Assembly: GCF_004684205.1 (NCBI RefSeq)
Contig: NZ_SRIO01000002.1
Span: forward strand, 1 to 64,000
From: Candidatus Macondimonas diazotrophica
GTDB lineage: Bacteria; Pseudomonadota; Gammaproteobacteria; UBA5335
Direction: 5' to 3'
DNA: 64,000 bases
Shown here: piece after piece, positions 18,375 to 28,072 of the stretch
Numbering within the stretch: the first letter of the stretch is position 1
How the letters are laid out: the number at the start of each line of letters is the position of its first letter
Notes under the pieces: model-generated
Told to the model about the DNA's origin: nothing
Databases searched by the model: none
Seen by the model: only the letters and a program-made list of their open reading frames with translations
Program-made: the position numbers and the translations under genes

Positions 18375-20437
18375 TTCAAAAGGGCAAGCGAGCCAGCTCG
18401 CCGGCGCGTCGGACGGACGGAGCGGCACTGGCTCAGCTGGCTGCACGTCTCGGATTGTCTCGGATCGAGGAACTCCTGTTCCATTTGCCGCTGCGCTACG
18501 AGGATCACACGCGGCTCACTCCGTTGGATGCCCTGAGTCCAGCCGATGCCGTGCTGGTGCAGGGGCGGATCCTGCAGCTCAAAGCCGCGGCCGGTCGCCG
18601 GTCTGGCCTCTGGCTGCGCCTCGGTGATGGGCGTGGGACGGTCGATGTCCGGTTTTTCCATGTGCACCAGGCTCAGCGCAAGACATGGCAGGTCGGCGTG
18701 TGGCTGCGGTGCTACGGCCCGGTTCGTGCTGGGGCTTTCGGCTACGAAATGGCCCATCCCCGCGGTCGTCTGGTGCAGCCGGAACAACCATTGCCCACGC
18801 GAGCCCTGGCTGTATACCCCACGGTTGCGGGCGTGTCTCAGGATCGACTGCGTCGCGCTGTGGCGGATTTGCTCACGCGGCTGCCGGCGCTGGGGATCAG
18901 CGAGACGCTGTCGACGGCCCGGCTGCGCGAGCTCGGGCTGATGGCGCTGGATGAGGCATTGGAGTCGATTCATCGGCCGCTGCCCGAGTTGATGCATAGG
19001 GTGCTGACCCCGCAGCATCCCGCGCGCCGTCGTCTGGCATGGGAAGAGCTGCTGGCCGATCAATTGGTCTTGCGTCGTCGCCGCCAGCGTGCGCGATCAC
19101 AGCATTCGCCATCGCTTTGCGATCCAGATGGATTCTGCGGCCGAGTGGAGGCTGGGCTTGGGTTCGTGCTGACACCTGCGCAGCGGCGGGTGGTGGCTGA
19201 GGTGCGGGCCGACCTGGCGCGATCGACCCCCATGCTGCGGATGGTTCAGGGGGACGTGGGTTCGGGAAAAACCGCCGTTGCGGCGTTGGCTGCCGCCGTC
19301 GTGTTGGGGTCGGGTTGGCAGGCGGCACTGATGGCGCCGACTGAGTTGCTGGCCGAGCAGCATCTGAAGAACTTCAGGCGCTGGTTCGCGCCGCTCGGGA
19401 TTCAGCCGTTGGCGCTGCTCGGCCGCAGTGGTGCGCCTGCGCGCCGGGAGGCGGCCGCACGGATTCAGACCGGCGAGCCGGCGCTGGTCATCGGAACCCA
19501 CGCCTTGTTCCAGGATTGGCTGCAATTTTCACGATTGGGGTTGGTGATGGTGGATGAGCAGCATCGATTCGGCGTACAGCAACGGCTTGCCTTGCAAGAG
19601 AAGGGATCGGATGGTGTGCCGCATCAACTCGTCTTAACGGCAACGCCGATTCCGCGCACGCTGGCCATGGGGTTGTTTGCCGATCTGGACGTGTCGGTCA
19701 TCGACGGATTGCCGCCGGGCCGGGCCGGGATACGGACGGTCGTGCTGCCGGCTCGCCGTCGCGGGGAGGTCGCTGATCGGGTCCAGGTCGCATGCCGCGA
19801 GGGCGCTCAGGTGTATTGGGTCTGCCCGTTGATCGAGGAAAGTGAACGGGCACAGGGCGAGGCGGCGCAGGTATTGTTCGAGCGCCTGGTGCAGGCGTTC
19901 CCCGATCTTCGCCTGGGTTTGCTGCACGGTCGGCTGGCAAGTAGCGAACGTGATGCCGTTATGGGTGCCTTTGTGCGGGGCGAACTGGATGTCCTCGTGG
20001 CGACGACGGTGATCGAGGTCGGTGTCGATGTGCCGCGGGCAACGGTCATGGTGGTTGAGAACGCCGAACGCTTCGGACTGGCCCAGCTGCACCAGCTGCG
20101 GGGGCGTGTCGGACGCGGTGCGTCACCGGGCAACTGCGTGCTGCTCTACGAAACGCCATTGTCGAGGACGGCGCGGGCACGGCTCGAGACGCTGCGCGAG
20201 GTGCACGATGGTTTCGAGATCGCACGCCGCGATCTGGCGCTGCGGGGTCCCGGGGAATGGCTGGGCACCCGGCAGACCGGTGAACGGCGCTGGCGGGTTG
20301 CCGATCCGGTGTCCGATGCGGATCTCATGGCGCCTGCCCAGGTCGAGGCAGATCGCTTGCTGGACGAAGCTCCGGCATTGGCTGCTCGATTGATCGATCG
20401 TTGGCAGAATCAGGCGGAACGGTATGCAGGAGCCTGA
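18362..20437 (+). CDS. recG: ATP-dependent DNA helicase RecG
   Basis: A 691-residue superfamily 2 helicase that remodels stalled forks and branched DNA. The N-terminal wedge/OB domain (about 1-230) has GLSRIEELLFHLPLRYED. The helicase core carries Walker A GDVGSGKTAVA (near 302), the DEQH box VMVDEQHRFG, TATPIPRTLAMGLF and the QLHQLRGRVGRG motif VI. It starts with GTG inside the end of ridA, so translation is probably coupled. Confidence 0.96.
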   Translation: MPDLVQKGKRASSPARRTDGAALAQLAARLGLSRIEELLFHLPLRYEDHTRLTPLDALSPADAVLVQGRILQLKAAAGRRSGLWLRLGDGRGTVDVRFFHVHQAQRKTWQVGVWLRCYGPVRAGAFGYEMAHPRGRLVQPEQPLPTRALAVYPTVAGVSQDRLRRAVADLLTRLPALGISETLSTARLRELGLMALDEALESIHRPLPELMHRVLTPQHPARRRLAWEELLADQLVLRRRRQRARSQHSPSLCDPDGFCGRVEAGLGFVLTPAQRRVVAEVRADLARSTPMLRMVQGDVGSGKTAVAALAAAVVLGSGWQAALMAPTELLAEQHLKNFRRWFAPLGIQPLALLGRSGAPARREAAARIQTGEPALVIGTHALFQDWLQFSRLGLVMVDEQHRFGVQQRLALQEKGSDGVPHQLVLTATPIPRTLAMGLFADLDVSVIDGLPPGRAGIRTVVLPARRRGEVADRVQVACREGAQVYWVCPLIEESERAQGEAAQVLFERLVQAFPDLRLGLLHGRLASSERDAVMGAFVRGELDVLVATTVIEVGVDVPRATVMVVENAERFGLAQLHQLRGRVGRGASPGNCVLLYETPLSRTARARLETLREVHDGFEIARRDLALRGPGEWLGTRQTGERRWRVADPVSDADLMAPAQVEADRLLDEAPALAARLIDRWQNQAERYAGA

Positions 20438-21014
20438 GGAAAAAAAAGGACTTCCGCGCGGCGGAATCGGCGACGTTCTCTGGCGCCCGGTGAGCGCTGC
20501 ACGGTTCAGGCTGCCGCGCCCATGGCATCCTGTCCTGCTTCATCCCGGTTCGTTGACAGCGCGCCTGCGCGCGCGTTGCGGTGCCGCTTTCTCGGTGCGT
20601 GTGCTGGCGGAAAGCCCTGGTCGACTCGGTGCGACGGAAGCAGTGCAGCTCCAGCTGCCGGCCGGCGCACTGGTGTGCTGGCGGGAGGTGTATCTATGCT
20701 GTCATGGACAGCCGGTTGTTTACGCTTGCAGTCTGTTGCCGCGCGCCGCGCTTCGGGGTGAATGGCGTGACTTGGTGAGGTTGGGCAGTCGGCCGCTGGG
20801 GGAGATGCTGTTTTCCCATTCGCGCGTGCGTCGGGGGTCCATGGACATCGGTCAGATTCGACCTGGTTCGCCGCGTCATCGCGCGTTGAGCCGGGGGCTG
20901 GCGGTCCCGCCCGGACCGGTGTGGGGACGGCGCTCGACCTTCATGCTGCCCACTGCGCCGGTTGTGGTGAGCGAATTCTTTTTACCTGTGGCTTTGGATA
21001 TGTTGCATGCGTAA
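20424..21014 (+). CDS. ubiC: Chorismate--pyruvate lyase UbiC
   Basis: A 196-residue protein with UbiC features: [16 protein letters not shown] at the start, [19 protein letters not shown], the conserved REVYL segment, [20 protein letters not shown] and a C-terminal [11 protein letters not shown]. It removes pyruvate from chorismate to give 4-hydroxybenzoate, the ubiquinone ring precursor. The ATG is 14 bases inside recG and the end overlaps ubiA by 8 bases. The direct coupling to ubiA strongly supports the assignment. Confidence 0.9.
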   Translation: MQEPEEKKGLPRGGIGDVLWRPVSAARFRLPRPWHPVLLHPGSLTARLRARCGAAFSVRVLAESPGRLGATEAVQLQLPAGALVCWREVYLCCHGQPVVYACSLLPRAALRGEWRDLVRLGSRPLGEMLFSHSRVRRGSMDIGQIRPGSPRHRALSRGLAVPPGPVWGRRSTFMLPTAPVVVSEFFLPVALDMLHA

Positions 21015-21957
21015 AGCCAATTCTTCTTCCCGCCCCGATTCATTTGCGGAACGGTTCGCCCACTGCTGGGTGGTTTATGCGCCTAGCGTGAGGGCACGTC
21101 TCTGGCAGTATGCGTTGTTGATGCGCTGGGATCGGCCGATCGGCGCGCTGCTCCTGCTATGGCCCATGCTGTGGGCCTTGTGGCTGGCCGGTAACGGTCG
21201 CCCGGATTGGGGTGTAGTCGCCGTGTTCGTTTCCGGGGTCTGGGTCATGCGCTCGGCGGGCTGCGTGATCAATGACTACCTCGACCGCAACGTCGATCCC
21301 TTCGTGGAGCGAACGCGTGATCGGCCGCTGGCGGCGGGGCGGGTCTATCCTGAGGAAGCGCTGGCCCTGTTCGGGTTTCTGATGCTGATCGCGCTGGGAC
21401 TGGCGCTGCTGTGCAACCGCATGACGCTGCTGCTGGCGTTCGGCGGGGCGTTTCTCGCGGCCACCTATCCGCTCATGAAGCGCTATACCTATCTGCCGCA
21501 GGTCTATCTGGGGATGGCCTTCGGTTGGGCGGTTCCCATGGCGTGGGCGGGTCAGACCGCGCAGTTTCCGCCGCCGCTCGCTTGGCTCGTTTTCCTCGTC
21601 GCAGTGCTCTGGGCCGTGATTTACGATACGCAGTACGCGATGGTGGATCGGGATGACGATCTCAAGATCGGCGTCAAATCGACCGCGATCCTGTTCGGTG
21701 AGCTGGACGTTGCGATTCTTGCGGTCCTGCAAGGATTGATGCTGCTGGCACTGCTTCTCGTCGGCCGTCAGGCGGGCTTGGCGTGGCCTTACTGGTTGTC
21801 GCTGCTGGGGGTCGCGGGCTTGTTCGTCCGACAAGGTTACCTCGTGCGCAGGCGTGACCGGGCCGGGTGTTTTGCCGCATTCCGCAATAACAACTGGGTC
21901 GGCGGTGTGGTGTTCCTGGGCATCCTCGGCGCCTATTTGGCCGGACCGGCCGGGTGA
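21007..21957 (+). CDS. ubiA: 4-hydroxybenzoate polyprenyltransferase UbiA
   Basis: A 316-residue polytopic membrane enzyme that prenylates 4-hydroxybenzoate. The first Asp-rich motif [20 protein letters not shown] and the second [20 protein letters not shown] are both intact, amid about eight or nine membrane helices. The N-terminus is somewhat long (a soluble stretch of about 30 residues before [14 protein letters not shown]). Its 3' end overlaps the convergent comF gene by 25 bases. Confidence 0.95.
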   Translation: MRKANSSSRPDSFAERFAHCWVVYAPSVRARLWQYALLMRWDRPIGALLLLWPMLWALWLAGNGRPDWGVVAVFVSGVWVMRSAGCVINDYLDRNVDPFVERTRDRPLAAGRVYPEEALALFGFLMLIALGLALLCNRMTLLLAFGGAFLAATYPLMKRYTYLPQVYLGMAFGWAVPMAWAGQTAQFPPPLAWLVFLVAVLWAVIYDTQYAMVDRDDDLKIGVKSTAILFGELDVAILAVLQGLMLLALLLVGRQAGLAWPYWLSLLGVAGLFVRQGYLVRRRDRAGCFAAFRNNNWVGGVVFLGILGAYLAGPAG

Positions 21958-22664
21958 TCAGGCGCGCTCCGCGCCACCGTCCACACCTCGATCCGCGTCA
22001 CATCCGCTGCGCGTAGGGCGGTGCTCAAGGCGGCGACGGTACTTCCGGTGGTCAATACATCATCGAGAATGGCGACGTGGGCAGGCGGCTTCCCGCGCAC
22101 TGCGAAAGCATCCCGGAGATTGCGCCGTCGCGCAGCTGCGCTGAGTCCGATCTGCGGTTGCGTTGGCTGAATGCGCTCGACCCAGCTGTCGCCAAGGGTG
22201 ATTCCAAGACGATGGCTTAACCGCAGCGCCAGCTCGCGAGACTGATTGAATCCCCGCTCTTTCAGGCGCGCGCGATGCAAGGGGACCGGAATCAGCGTTT
22301 CGGGCCAGGGAGTGTGCCGCGCGGCGGTCAGCGCCTGCGTGAGAAGATCACCCAACAGGCGCCCACGCGATAGCCGCCCGTGAAACTTCAGTTCCTGGAT
22401 GAGCCGGTCGATCGGCGGTGCGTAGTGCAGGGCGCTGAACGCGCCATCCCAGACGGGCGGTCGGTTCAGGCAGGCGCCGCAGCGCCAAGCGCCCGCGCCT
22501 TCCGGCAACGGCGCGGCGCAACCGGGGCACGCGGATCGGCTCCACGGTAAATCGGCATGGCAGGCGGCGCACAGGTCCAGCCCCGGCAACCCCGCTTGGC
22601 CGCATAGTGTGCAGCACCAAGGCAAGAGCAGCGACTCTCCGGGAAAGTCGCCGCGGTCAACCAT
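21933..22664 (-). CDS. comF: ComF-family phosphoribosyltransferase-like protein
   Basis: A 243-residue protein with an N-terminal double zinc-ribbon (CxxC pairs in [22 protein letters not shown] and WRCGACL, about residues 17-67) and a C-terminal phosphoribosyltransferase fold with [15 protein letters not shown]. ComF proteins are needed for DNA uptake in naturally competent bacteria, and a priming/processing role has been proposed. It stands alone here and diverges from bioB, as gntX/comF genes often do next to bio genes. Confidence 0.9.
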   Translation of the reverse strand: MVDRGDFPGESLLLPWCCTLCGQAGLPGLDLCAACHADLPWSRSACPGCAAPLPEGAGAWRCGACLNRPPVWDGAFSALHYAPPIDRLIQELKFHGRLSRGRLLGDLLTQALTAARHTPWPETLIPVPLHRARLKERGFNQSRELALRLSHRLGITLGDSWVERIQPTQPQIGLSAAARRRNLRDAFAVRGKPPAHVAILDDVLTTGSTVAALSTALRAADVTRIEVWTVARSAPDHPAGPAK

Positions 22665-22679
22665 CGGGTCGGCTTTGGG

Positions 22680-22707
22680 TTGACAGCGCCGCCGTGCGAA
22701 TTATGAT
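22680..22707 (+). promoter_or_regulatory. Strong sigma-70 promoter of the biotin operon
   Basis: A perfect -35 hexamer TTGACA (22680-22685), a 16-base spacer and the -10 TATGAT (22702-22707) stand upstream of bioB, giving a leader of about 30 bases. ATGAT/ATCAT arms around the -10 (22703-22707 and 22715-22719) could form a small operator, but I do not see the E. coli BirA operator. Confidence 0.75.
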
Positions 22708-22744
22708 TCCCGCGATCATTGCCTGACGCCAAGGAATGCCGTCC

Positions 22745-23740
22745 ATGACCACCGTATCCTCCGTGCTTGAACAACCCATTCGCTCTGACTGGTCATCCGA
22801 GGAAGTCCGCACGCTTTTCGACTGGCCGTTTCCCGATCTGATCTTCGCCGCCCAAAGCCTGCATCGTCGGCACTTCGATCCGGCCGCCGTCCAGATCAGC
22901 ACCCTGCTCAGCATCAAGACTGGCGGCTGCCCGGAGGATTGCGCCTATTGCCCGCAGAGCGTGCATTTCGATACCGGAGTGGAGCGGCAGAAGTTGATGG
23001 ACCTTGAGACCGTGCTGGCGGCTGCGCGCCGCGCGCGCGAGTCCGGAGCCACACGCTTCTGCATGGGGGCGGCTTGGCGCACTCCGCGTGCACGCGATCT
23101 GGAGCGGGTCGGAGAGATGGTGCGCGGTGTGCGCGAGCTAGGTCTGGAAACCTGCGTGACGCTGGGGATGCTCGAAGCCCAGCAGGCGGACTATCTGGCC
23201 GAGTGCGGGCTCGATTATTACAACCATAATCTGGATACCTCGCCCGAGTATTACCGCGAGATCATTTCGACCCGGACCTATCAGGACCGGTTGGACACCT
23301 TGGCGCATGTGCGTGAGGCCGGGATCAAAGTGTGCTGTGGCGGCATCGTCGGTATGGGCGAGGGTTCGGCCGACCGGGCCGAGCTGTTGCGCGCGCTGGC
23401 TAATCTTTCTCCGCATCCCGAGAGTGTGCCCATCAACCAGTTGGTGCGTGTCGAGGGGACGCCGCTGGATGCAGCCGAGGCGGTCGATCCGCTTGATTTC
23501 GTGCGCGTCATCGCGGTTGCAAGAATCCTCATGCCGCGTTCGCATGTGCGCCTGTCTGCAGGCCGTACGGCGATGAGTTCCGAGATGCAGGCACTGTGTT
23601 TCCTGGCTGGCGCCAATTCCATCTTCTATGGCGAGCGTCTGCTCACCACGCCGAATCCCGAAGGGGATTCGGACCTGGCACTCCTCGGGCGGCTGGGGAT
23701 GCGGCCCGAGGGCGACGCTGCCGAGGCCGCATCGCGGTGA
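22745..23740 (+). CDS. bioB: Biotin synthase BioB
   Basis: A 331-residue radical SAM enzyme that inserts sulfur into dethiobiotin. The SAM cluster motif is [13 protein letters not shown] (CxxxCxxC), and [29 protein letters not shown] and [12 protein letters not shown] are family segments. AAGGA nine bases upstream favours the ATG at 22745 over 22736. It leads the bioB-bioF-bioC-bioD operon behind a strong promoter. Confidence 0.97.
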   Translation: MTTVSSVLEQPIRSDWSSEEVRTLFDWPFPDLIFAAQSLHRRHFDPAAVQISTLLSIKTGGCPEDCAYCPQSVHFDTGVERQKLMDLETVLAAARRARESGATRFCMGAAWRTPRARDLERVGEMVRGVRELGLETCVTLGMLEAQQADYLAECGLDYYNHNLDTSPEYYREIISTRTYQDRLDTLAHVREAGIKVCCGGIVGMGEGSADRAELLRALANLSPHPESVPINQLVRVEGTPLDAAEAVDPLDFVRVIAVARILMPRSHVRLSAGRTAMSSEMQALCFLAGANSIFYGERLLTTPNPEGDSDLALLGRLGMRPEGDAAEAASR

Positions 23741-24912
23741 GCGCCCCGTTGCCTTTCATGCAACGCTGGGAGCAGGCGCTGGCCGAGCGCCATGCCCGGG
23801 GCCTCTATCGCCAGCCGCGTGCGCTCGAGCAGCGTCAAGGGGTGAATGCGCGTCTTGAAGGGCGCGACTGCCTGGTGTTCTGCAGTAACGACTATCTGGG
23901 GCTGGCCGACCATCCCGAGGTGGCGGCAGCCCTGGCGCGGGCGGCAACGACGCAGGGCACGGGCAGCGGAGCAGCGCATCTGATCAGCGGCCACCATCCA
24001 GAGCACGATGCGTTGGAGCGGGAGCTGGCCGAGGCCGTAGGGCGGCCGCGAGCGCTGCTGTTCTCCACCGGCTACATGGCCAATATGGGCGTTATCAATG
24101 CCCTTACCGAGCCGGGCGATGTCATCTTTGAGGACGCCCTGAACCATGCCTCCCTGCTGGACGGCGGTTGGCTGTCGCGGGGGCGGATGCAGCGCTACGC
24201 CCACGGCGATGTCGCCGCGCTTGATGCGGCAATGGCCGAGGCGTCGGGACCCGCGCTCATCGTGACCGACGCGGTCTTCAGCATGGACGGCGATCTCGCC
24301 CCCCTGGCGGCGTTGTCTGAGCTGTCCGCGCGTCGCCAAGCGCTGTTGGTTGTGGATGATGCGCATGGTTTCGGTGTGTTGGGCGACGGGGCGGGTACGG
24401 TCGCGCATTTCGGCCTGTCGGCCGCCGAGGTGCCGGTCTATATCGGTACGCTCGGCAAGGCACTCGGTACCTTCGGAGCCTTCGTCGCCGGCAGCGAAAC
24501 GCTGATCGACTACCTGGTGCAGCGCGCGCGGACGTATATTTATACGACTGCGCCGCCGCCGGCCTTGGCTGCAGCGACGCGGTCGGCGTTGGCCGTGGCG
24601 CGGCGCGAAACCTGGCGGCGCGCTCATCTCGCTGAACTGGTGGCGCGTTTTCGCACCGGCGCGGAACGGCTGGGATTGCCGCTCATGGCCTCTGCGACGC
24701 CGATCCAGCCGCTGCTGGTCGGCGATGCAGCGCGCGCCATGACACTGGGGGCGCGCCTTCTGGAGGCCGGTTATTGGGTGACGCCCATCCGGCCGCCAAC
24801 GGTTCCGGCAGGGACGGCGCGCCTGCGTATCACGCTCTGTGCAACGCACACCCCCGCGCAGGTCGATGGTCTGCTCGAGGCGCTGAGCCGCTGTTGGGAC
24901 GAGGGTGAATGA
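23737..24912 (+). CDS. bioF: 8-amino-7-oxononanoate synthase BioF
   Basis: A 391-residue PLP-dependent enzyme that joins pimeloyl-ACP and alanine. It has [13 protein letters not shown], the [14 protein letters not shown] cofactor segment, [11 protein letters not shown] and the PLP lysine in [14 protein letters not shown]. The likely GTG start (23737) overlaps the bioB stop by four bases (GTGA); an ATG at 23758 is the alternative. The frame runs further upstream into bioB without meaning. Confidence 0.95.
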   Translation: MSAPLPFMQRWEQALAERHARGLYRQPRALEQRQGVNARLEGRDCLVFCSNDYLGLADHPEVAAALARAATTQGTGSGAAHLISGHHPEHDALERELAEAVGRPRALLFSTGYMANMGVINALTEPGDVIFEDALNHASLLDGGWLSRGRMQRYAHGDVAALDAAMAEASGPALIVTDAVFSMDGDLAPLAALSELSARRQALLVVDDAHGFGVLGDGAGTVAHFGLSAAEVPVYIGTLGKALGTFGAFVAGSETLIDYLVQRARTYIYTTAPPPALAAATRSALAVARRETWRRAHLAELVARFRTGAERLGLPLMASATPIQPLLVGDAARAMTLGARLLEAGYWVTPIRPPTVPAGTARLRITLCATHTPAQVDGLLEALSRCWDEGE

Positions 24913-24931
24913 CGACCAACGAGATTGCCGT

Positions 24932-25849
24932 ATGACCGACCGTCCGGTGGACTGGACGCTGGCGCCGCATCGACTGGATGATCGCGCAGTGCGACACCGC
25001 TACGCGCGTGCGGGGAAAGGATTGGCACACAGCGTCCTGCTGACCGAAGCGCGCAGTCGCCTGCTGGAGCGGCTTGATTACATGCGGCTGGCGCCGCGCT
25101 GGGTGGTTGATCTGGGCAGTGCCTCGGGCGCCGGTGCCCGTGCCCTGGCGCGGCGCTATCCCCATGCACGCGTCGTCGCCGTAGATGTCAGTCGGTCGCG
25201 CCTGGCGCAGGTTGCGCCGATGCGCCGCATGCGGCTTCCATTCTGGAAAAGGCCGCCGCATGGCGTTCAGGCCGATGTGCCCAGCATGCCGCTGACCAGT
25301 GACAGCGTCGATCTGGTGTTCTCCAATCTGATGCTCTGCGCACTCACCGACCCGGAACCCGTGTTTGCCGAAGTGGCGCGTATTCTGCGACCCGGGGGTC
25401 TGTTCCTGTTCACGACCCTGGGGCCGGATACCTTCCAGGAATTTCGCCGTGCGTGGGCTGCAGTGGATGACGAGCCGCATGTCCATCCATTCCTGGACAT
25501 GCACGACGTCGGCGATGCGCTGGTCCGGGCACGGCTGGCCGATCCGGTGATGGACGTGGAACGGCTGACCTTCACCTATCCCGACTTTCCAGCCTTGTTC
25601 GGTGATCTGCGCCAGGCCGGATGGGGGAACTCGCTCATTGCGCGGCACCGGGGACTGACCGGAAGGCGGCGTTTCGAATCCATGCAACGGCACTATCTCG
25701 CACAATGCCCGAATGAATCGCTGGAACTCAGCATGGAACTGGTCTACGGGCATGCCTGGGCGCCGGATCGGTCCGCTTCGACACCCCGGGACCACGAGGT
25801 GTCGGTGCCGCTGTCGAGCCTGCGTCGCAACCCCAGGACACGGATCTGA
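24932..25849 (+). CDS. bioC: Malonyl-ACP O-methyltransferase BioC
   Basis: A SAM-dependent methyltransferase of about 305 residues with motif I VVDLGSASGAGARALA, VVAVDVSRSRLA, DLVFSNLMLCAL and LRPGGLFLFTTLGPDTF, the last typical of BioC. It methylates malonyl-ACP so that it can enter fatty-acid synthesis and become pimeloyl-ACP. The start is uncertain: a GTG at 24905 overlapping bioF would add nine residues. No BioH-type esterase gene lies in the operon, although one must remove the methyl group. Confidence 0.9.
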   Translation: MTDRPVDWTLAPHRLDDRAVRHRYARAGKGLAHSVLLTEARSRLLERLDYMRLAPRWVVDLGSASGAGARALARRYPHARVVAVDVSRSRLAQVAPMRRMRLPFWKRPPHGVQADVPSMPLTSDSVDLVFSNLMLCALTDPEPVFAEVARILRPGGLFLFTTLGPDTFQEFRRAWAAVDDEPHVHPFLDMHDVGDALVRARLADPVMDVERLTFTYPDFPALFGDLRQAGWGNSLIARHRGLTGRRRFESMQRHYLAQCPNESLELSMELVYGHAWAPDRSASTPRDHEVSVPLSSLRRNPRTRI

Positions 25850-26529
25850 TGATGACAAACGGCTGGTTCGTTACGGGAACGGATACGGAGATCGGCAAGA
25901 CGCATGTCTCGAGCGGTCTGTTGCGCCTGTTCGCGTCGCAAGGCCTGAAGGTGGCCGGGTTCAAGCCGGTGGCAACGGGCTGCGCCCTTACGCCTTGCGG
26001 ACTGCGCAACGATGATGCGCTGGCCCTAATGCGGGCCAGCACGGTCGATGTGCCCTATGATCTCGTCAATCCCTGCGCGTTCGTGCCACCCATCGCACCG
26101 CACCTGGCTGCCGAGGCGGCGGGGGTCGAAATCTGTCCTGATCGGATCTTGGGCGCATTCAGCACGTTGGCCGATCGAGCCGATCTGGTGGTGGCCGAAG
26201 GCGCCGGCGGATGGCGGGTGCCACTCGGTGACGATTGGGAAATGGCGGATCTTGCCAGGCGGCTCGGTATGCCCGTGATCCTGGTGGTTGGCATGCGGTT
26301 GGGCTGTCTGAACCATGCGCTGCTATCTGCACAGGCTATCGGTGGCCAGCTGTGTGGCTGGGTTGCCAATCACCTCGAGCGCGATATGGCGGCTGGAGCG
26401 GGCAATCTGGCCACACTGCAGGCGCGCATGCCGGTGCCGTGTCTGGGTGTCATTCCATACGACGGACCTGCCGAGGCCCACCTGAATCCGGTGCTGCTCC
26501 AGTCCACGCTGGGCGGACGCAGTGGGTAA
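25849..26529 (+). CDS. bioD: Dethiobiotin synthetase BioD
   Basis: A 226-residue ATP-dependent carboxylase that closes the ureido ring. The P-loop TGTDTEIGKTHVSSGLL starts at about residue 9, KVAGFKPVATGC gives the substrate lysine, and VVAEGAGGWRVPL is the family glycine-rich loop. Its ATG overlaps the bioC stop by one base. It ends the operon; a small hairpin without T tract follows at 26544-26559. Confidence 0.95.
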   Translation: MMTNGWFVTGTDTEIGKTHVSSGLLRLFASQGLKVAGFKPVATGCALTPCGLRNDDALALMRASTVDVPYDLVNPCAFVPPIAPHLAAEAAGVEICPDRILGAFSTLADRADLVVAEGAGGWRVPLGDDWEMADLARRLGMPVILVVGMRLGCLNHALLSAQAIGGQLCGWVANHLERDMAAGAGNLATLQARMPVPCLGVIPYDGPAEAHLNPVLLQSTLGGRSG

Positions 26530-26543
26530 GGTTGCGCGATAGA

Positions 26544-26559
26544 CAAGCCAAACGGCTTG
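26544..26559. repeat. Short perfect hairpin after bioD
   Basis: CAAGCC and GGCTTG arms with a four-base AAAC loop lie just after the bioD stop codon. No T tract follows, so its use as an intrinsic terminator is doubtful. Confidence 0.4.
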
Positions 26560-26564
26560 CGGGT

Positions 26565-26578
26565 GTGATCTTGATCAA
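26565..26578. promoter_or_regulatory. FNR/CRP-family-like box upstream of the oxidase operon
   Basis: The site reads GTGAT-CTTG-ATCAA, one mismatch from the FNR/ANR consensus TTGAT-N4-ATCAA. It stands about 94 bases before the first gene of the cytochrome oxidase operon. An oxygen-responsive regulator would make sense there. Such short matches also occur by chance. Confidence 0.35.
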
Positions 26579-26671
26579 GTACGATCTCCCGGCTTTTTAG
26601 CCCTTCTCTGTGCCACCGGATGATGCGGCCAGCAGGGCGTATGCTGACCGTTTCGACGACGGGAGGTGCCG

Positions 26672-27145
26672 ATGGACTCCCCCAGTGCGCCTTTGGCGGA
26701 ACAGCCATTTTGCTGTGTCATCGCTCCGGATGGCTCCCTGACGCCCAGAACTGCTTGGGTATTTGGCTTGCTCGCTTGTGCCCCGTTGGTGATCGGGGCC
26801 GTATGGGCTGGGATGATGGGGCTTTGGCCTATTCTTCCCTTTGCCGGGCTTGAAAGTCTTGCGGTCATTCTGACTCTGCGGCATTGTCTGCGCCGTAATG
26901 CGTACCGGCAGGTGGTGCGGATCGAGTCGGGACGCATCCGGGTTGAATCCGGCCGTCGAGGCCCAGAGCAGGTTGCCGTTTTCGAACAAGTATGGGCACG
27001 CATTCGTCTGGACGCCGCAGCAGAGCCTTCCCGGCTGTGGTTGGTCAGCCGGGGTGAACGGCTCGAACTGGGCCGTGGCCTGAGTGAATTCGAACGGCGG
27101 CGGTTGGCGAAACGATTGAAAGAAGTGGTGAGGCCGGGATTGTGA
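26672..27145 (+). CDS. DUF2244-family membrane protein of the oxidase operon
   Basis: A 157-residue protein with two adjacent membrane helices (about 25-70, WVFGLLACAPLVIGAVWAG and WPILPFAGLESLAVIL) and a C-terminal cytosolic part rich in Arg (YRQVVRIESGRIRVESG, LWLVSRGERLELGRGLSEFER). DUF2244 proteins are regularly found before coxB in Proteobacteria; their role is unknown. GGAGG at 26662-26666 favours the ATG at 26672. It overlaps coxB by one base if that gene starts at 27145. Confidence 0.85.
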   Translation: MDSPSAPLAEQPFCCVIAPDGSLTPRTAWVFGLLACAPLVIGAVWAGMMGLWPILPFAGLESLAVILTLRHCLRRNAYRQVVRIESGRIRVESGRRGPEQVAVFEQVWARIRLDAAAEPSRLWLVSRGERLELGRGLSEFERRRLAKRLKEVVRPGL

Positions 27146-28050
27146 TGGCAACGAATCCCGTAAACCAAGGCTTGAGGAGTGCGAGTGGCATGATAGGTGA
27201 GCGGATGCGCAGCAAAGCGATGTCGGTGGTTCTGGCGGCCACGACGACTTTAGTGGGAATCGGGAGTGCGCATGCCGAAATGCGATACAACATGCCCGAA
27301 GGTGTCACCGAGATCAGCCGCGGCGTGCATGATCTGCATATGGCGATGTTCTGGATCTGTGTGGCGATCGGTGCACTGGTCTTCTCCGCAATGCTCTATT
27401 CGATCATTCGGCACCGCAAATCCTCTGGCGCCGAGCCTGCCCACTTTCATGAAAACACCGCGATCGAATTGATCTGGACGATCATCCCGTTTGCCATTCT
27501 GGTCGTGATGACGATTCCGGCCGCTGGCATGTTGATCAAGATGGACGACACCAGCTCGCCTGACATGACCATCAAGATTACCGGGTATCAGTGGAAGTGG
27601 CACTACGACTACCTCGATGAGAACGTGTCGTTCTATAGCGCGCTGGCTCAGGATAGCAATGCGGCCCGCCAGCTGGGTGCACAGATCGATCTGGAGTCGG
27701 TCGATCATTACCTGCTTAACGTGGATCATCCGGTCGTCGTCCCGATTGGCCAAAAGATTCGCTTCCTGATCACCTCAAACGATGTCATTCATGCGTGGTG
27801 GGTTCCCGAACTGGCCGTGAAGAAAGATGCTGTTCCCGGCTTCATCAACGAATTCTGGACGCAAATCGATGTGCCCGGTGTGTACCGTGGACAGTGCGCC
27901 GAACTATGCGGGCGCGATCATGGCTTCATGCCCGTTGTCGTCGAGGCGAAGACGCCTGAAGACTATGCGGCTTGGCTCGAGGCGCAGCGCGCCGAGAATC
28001 CGCAGCAGACCGCGATGAATGCCGAATCAACCATCGTCGCTGCCCGATGA
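27145..28050 (+). CDS. ctaC: Cytochrome c oxidase subunit II
   Basis: A 301-residue protein: signal-like N-terminus (cut near AHA/E), two membrane helices (about 66-90 and 112-135) and a periplasmic cupredoxin domain holding the CuA site, with [12 protein letters not shown] giving two Cys, His and Met ligands and [13 protein letters not shown] giving the upstream His. It takes electrons from cytochrome c. There is no fused cytochrome c domain. The start is uncertain; ATG 27190 would also keep the whole signal peptide. It leads the structural oxidase genes. Confidence 0.94.
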   Translation: MATNPVNQGLRSASGMIGERMRSKAMSVVLAATTTLVGIGSAHAEMRYNMPEGVTEISRGVHDLHMAMFWICVAIGALVFSAMLYSIIRHRKSSGAEPAHFHENTAIELIWTIIPFAILVVMTIPAAGMLIKMDDTSSPDMTIKITGYQWKWHYDYLDENVSFYSALAQDSNAARQLGAQIDLESVDHYLLNVDHPVVVPIGQKIRFLITSNDVIHAWWVPELAVKKDAVPGFINEFWTQIDVPGVYRGQCAELCGRDHGFMPVVVEAKTPEDYAAWLEAQRAENPQQTAMNAESTIVAAR

Positions 28051-28072
28051 ACGGATTGGTGGGAGAAAAGAG

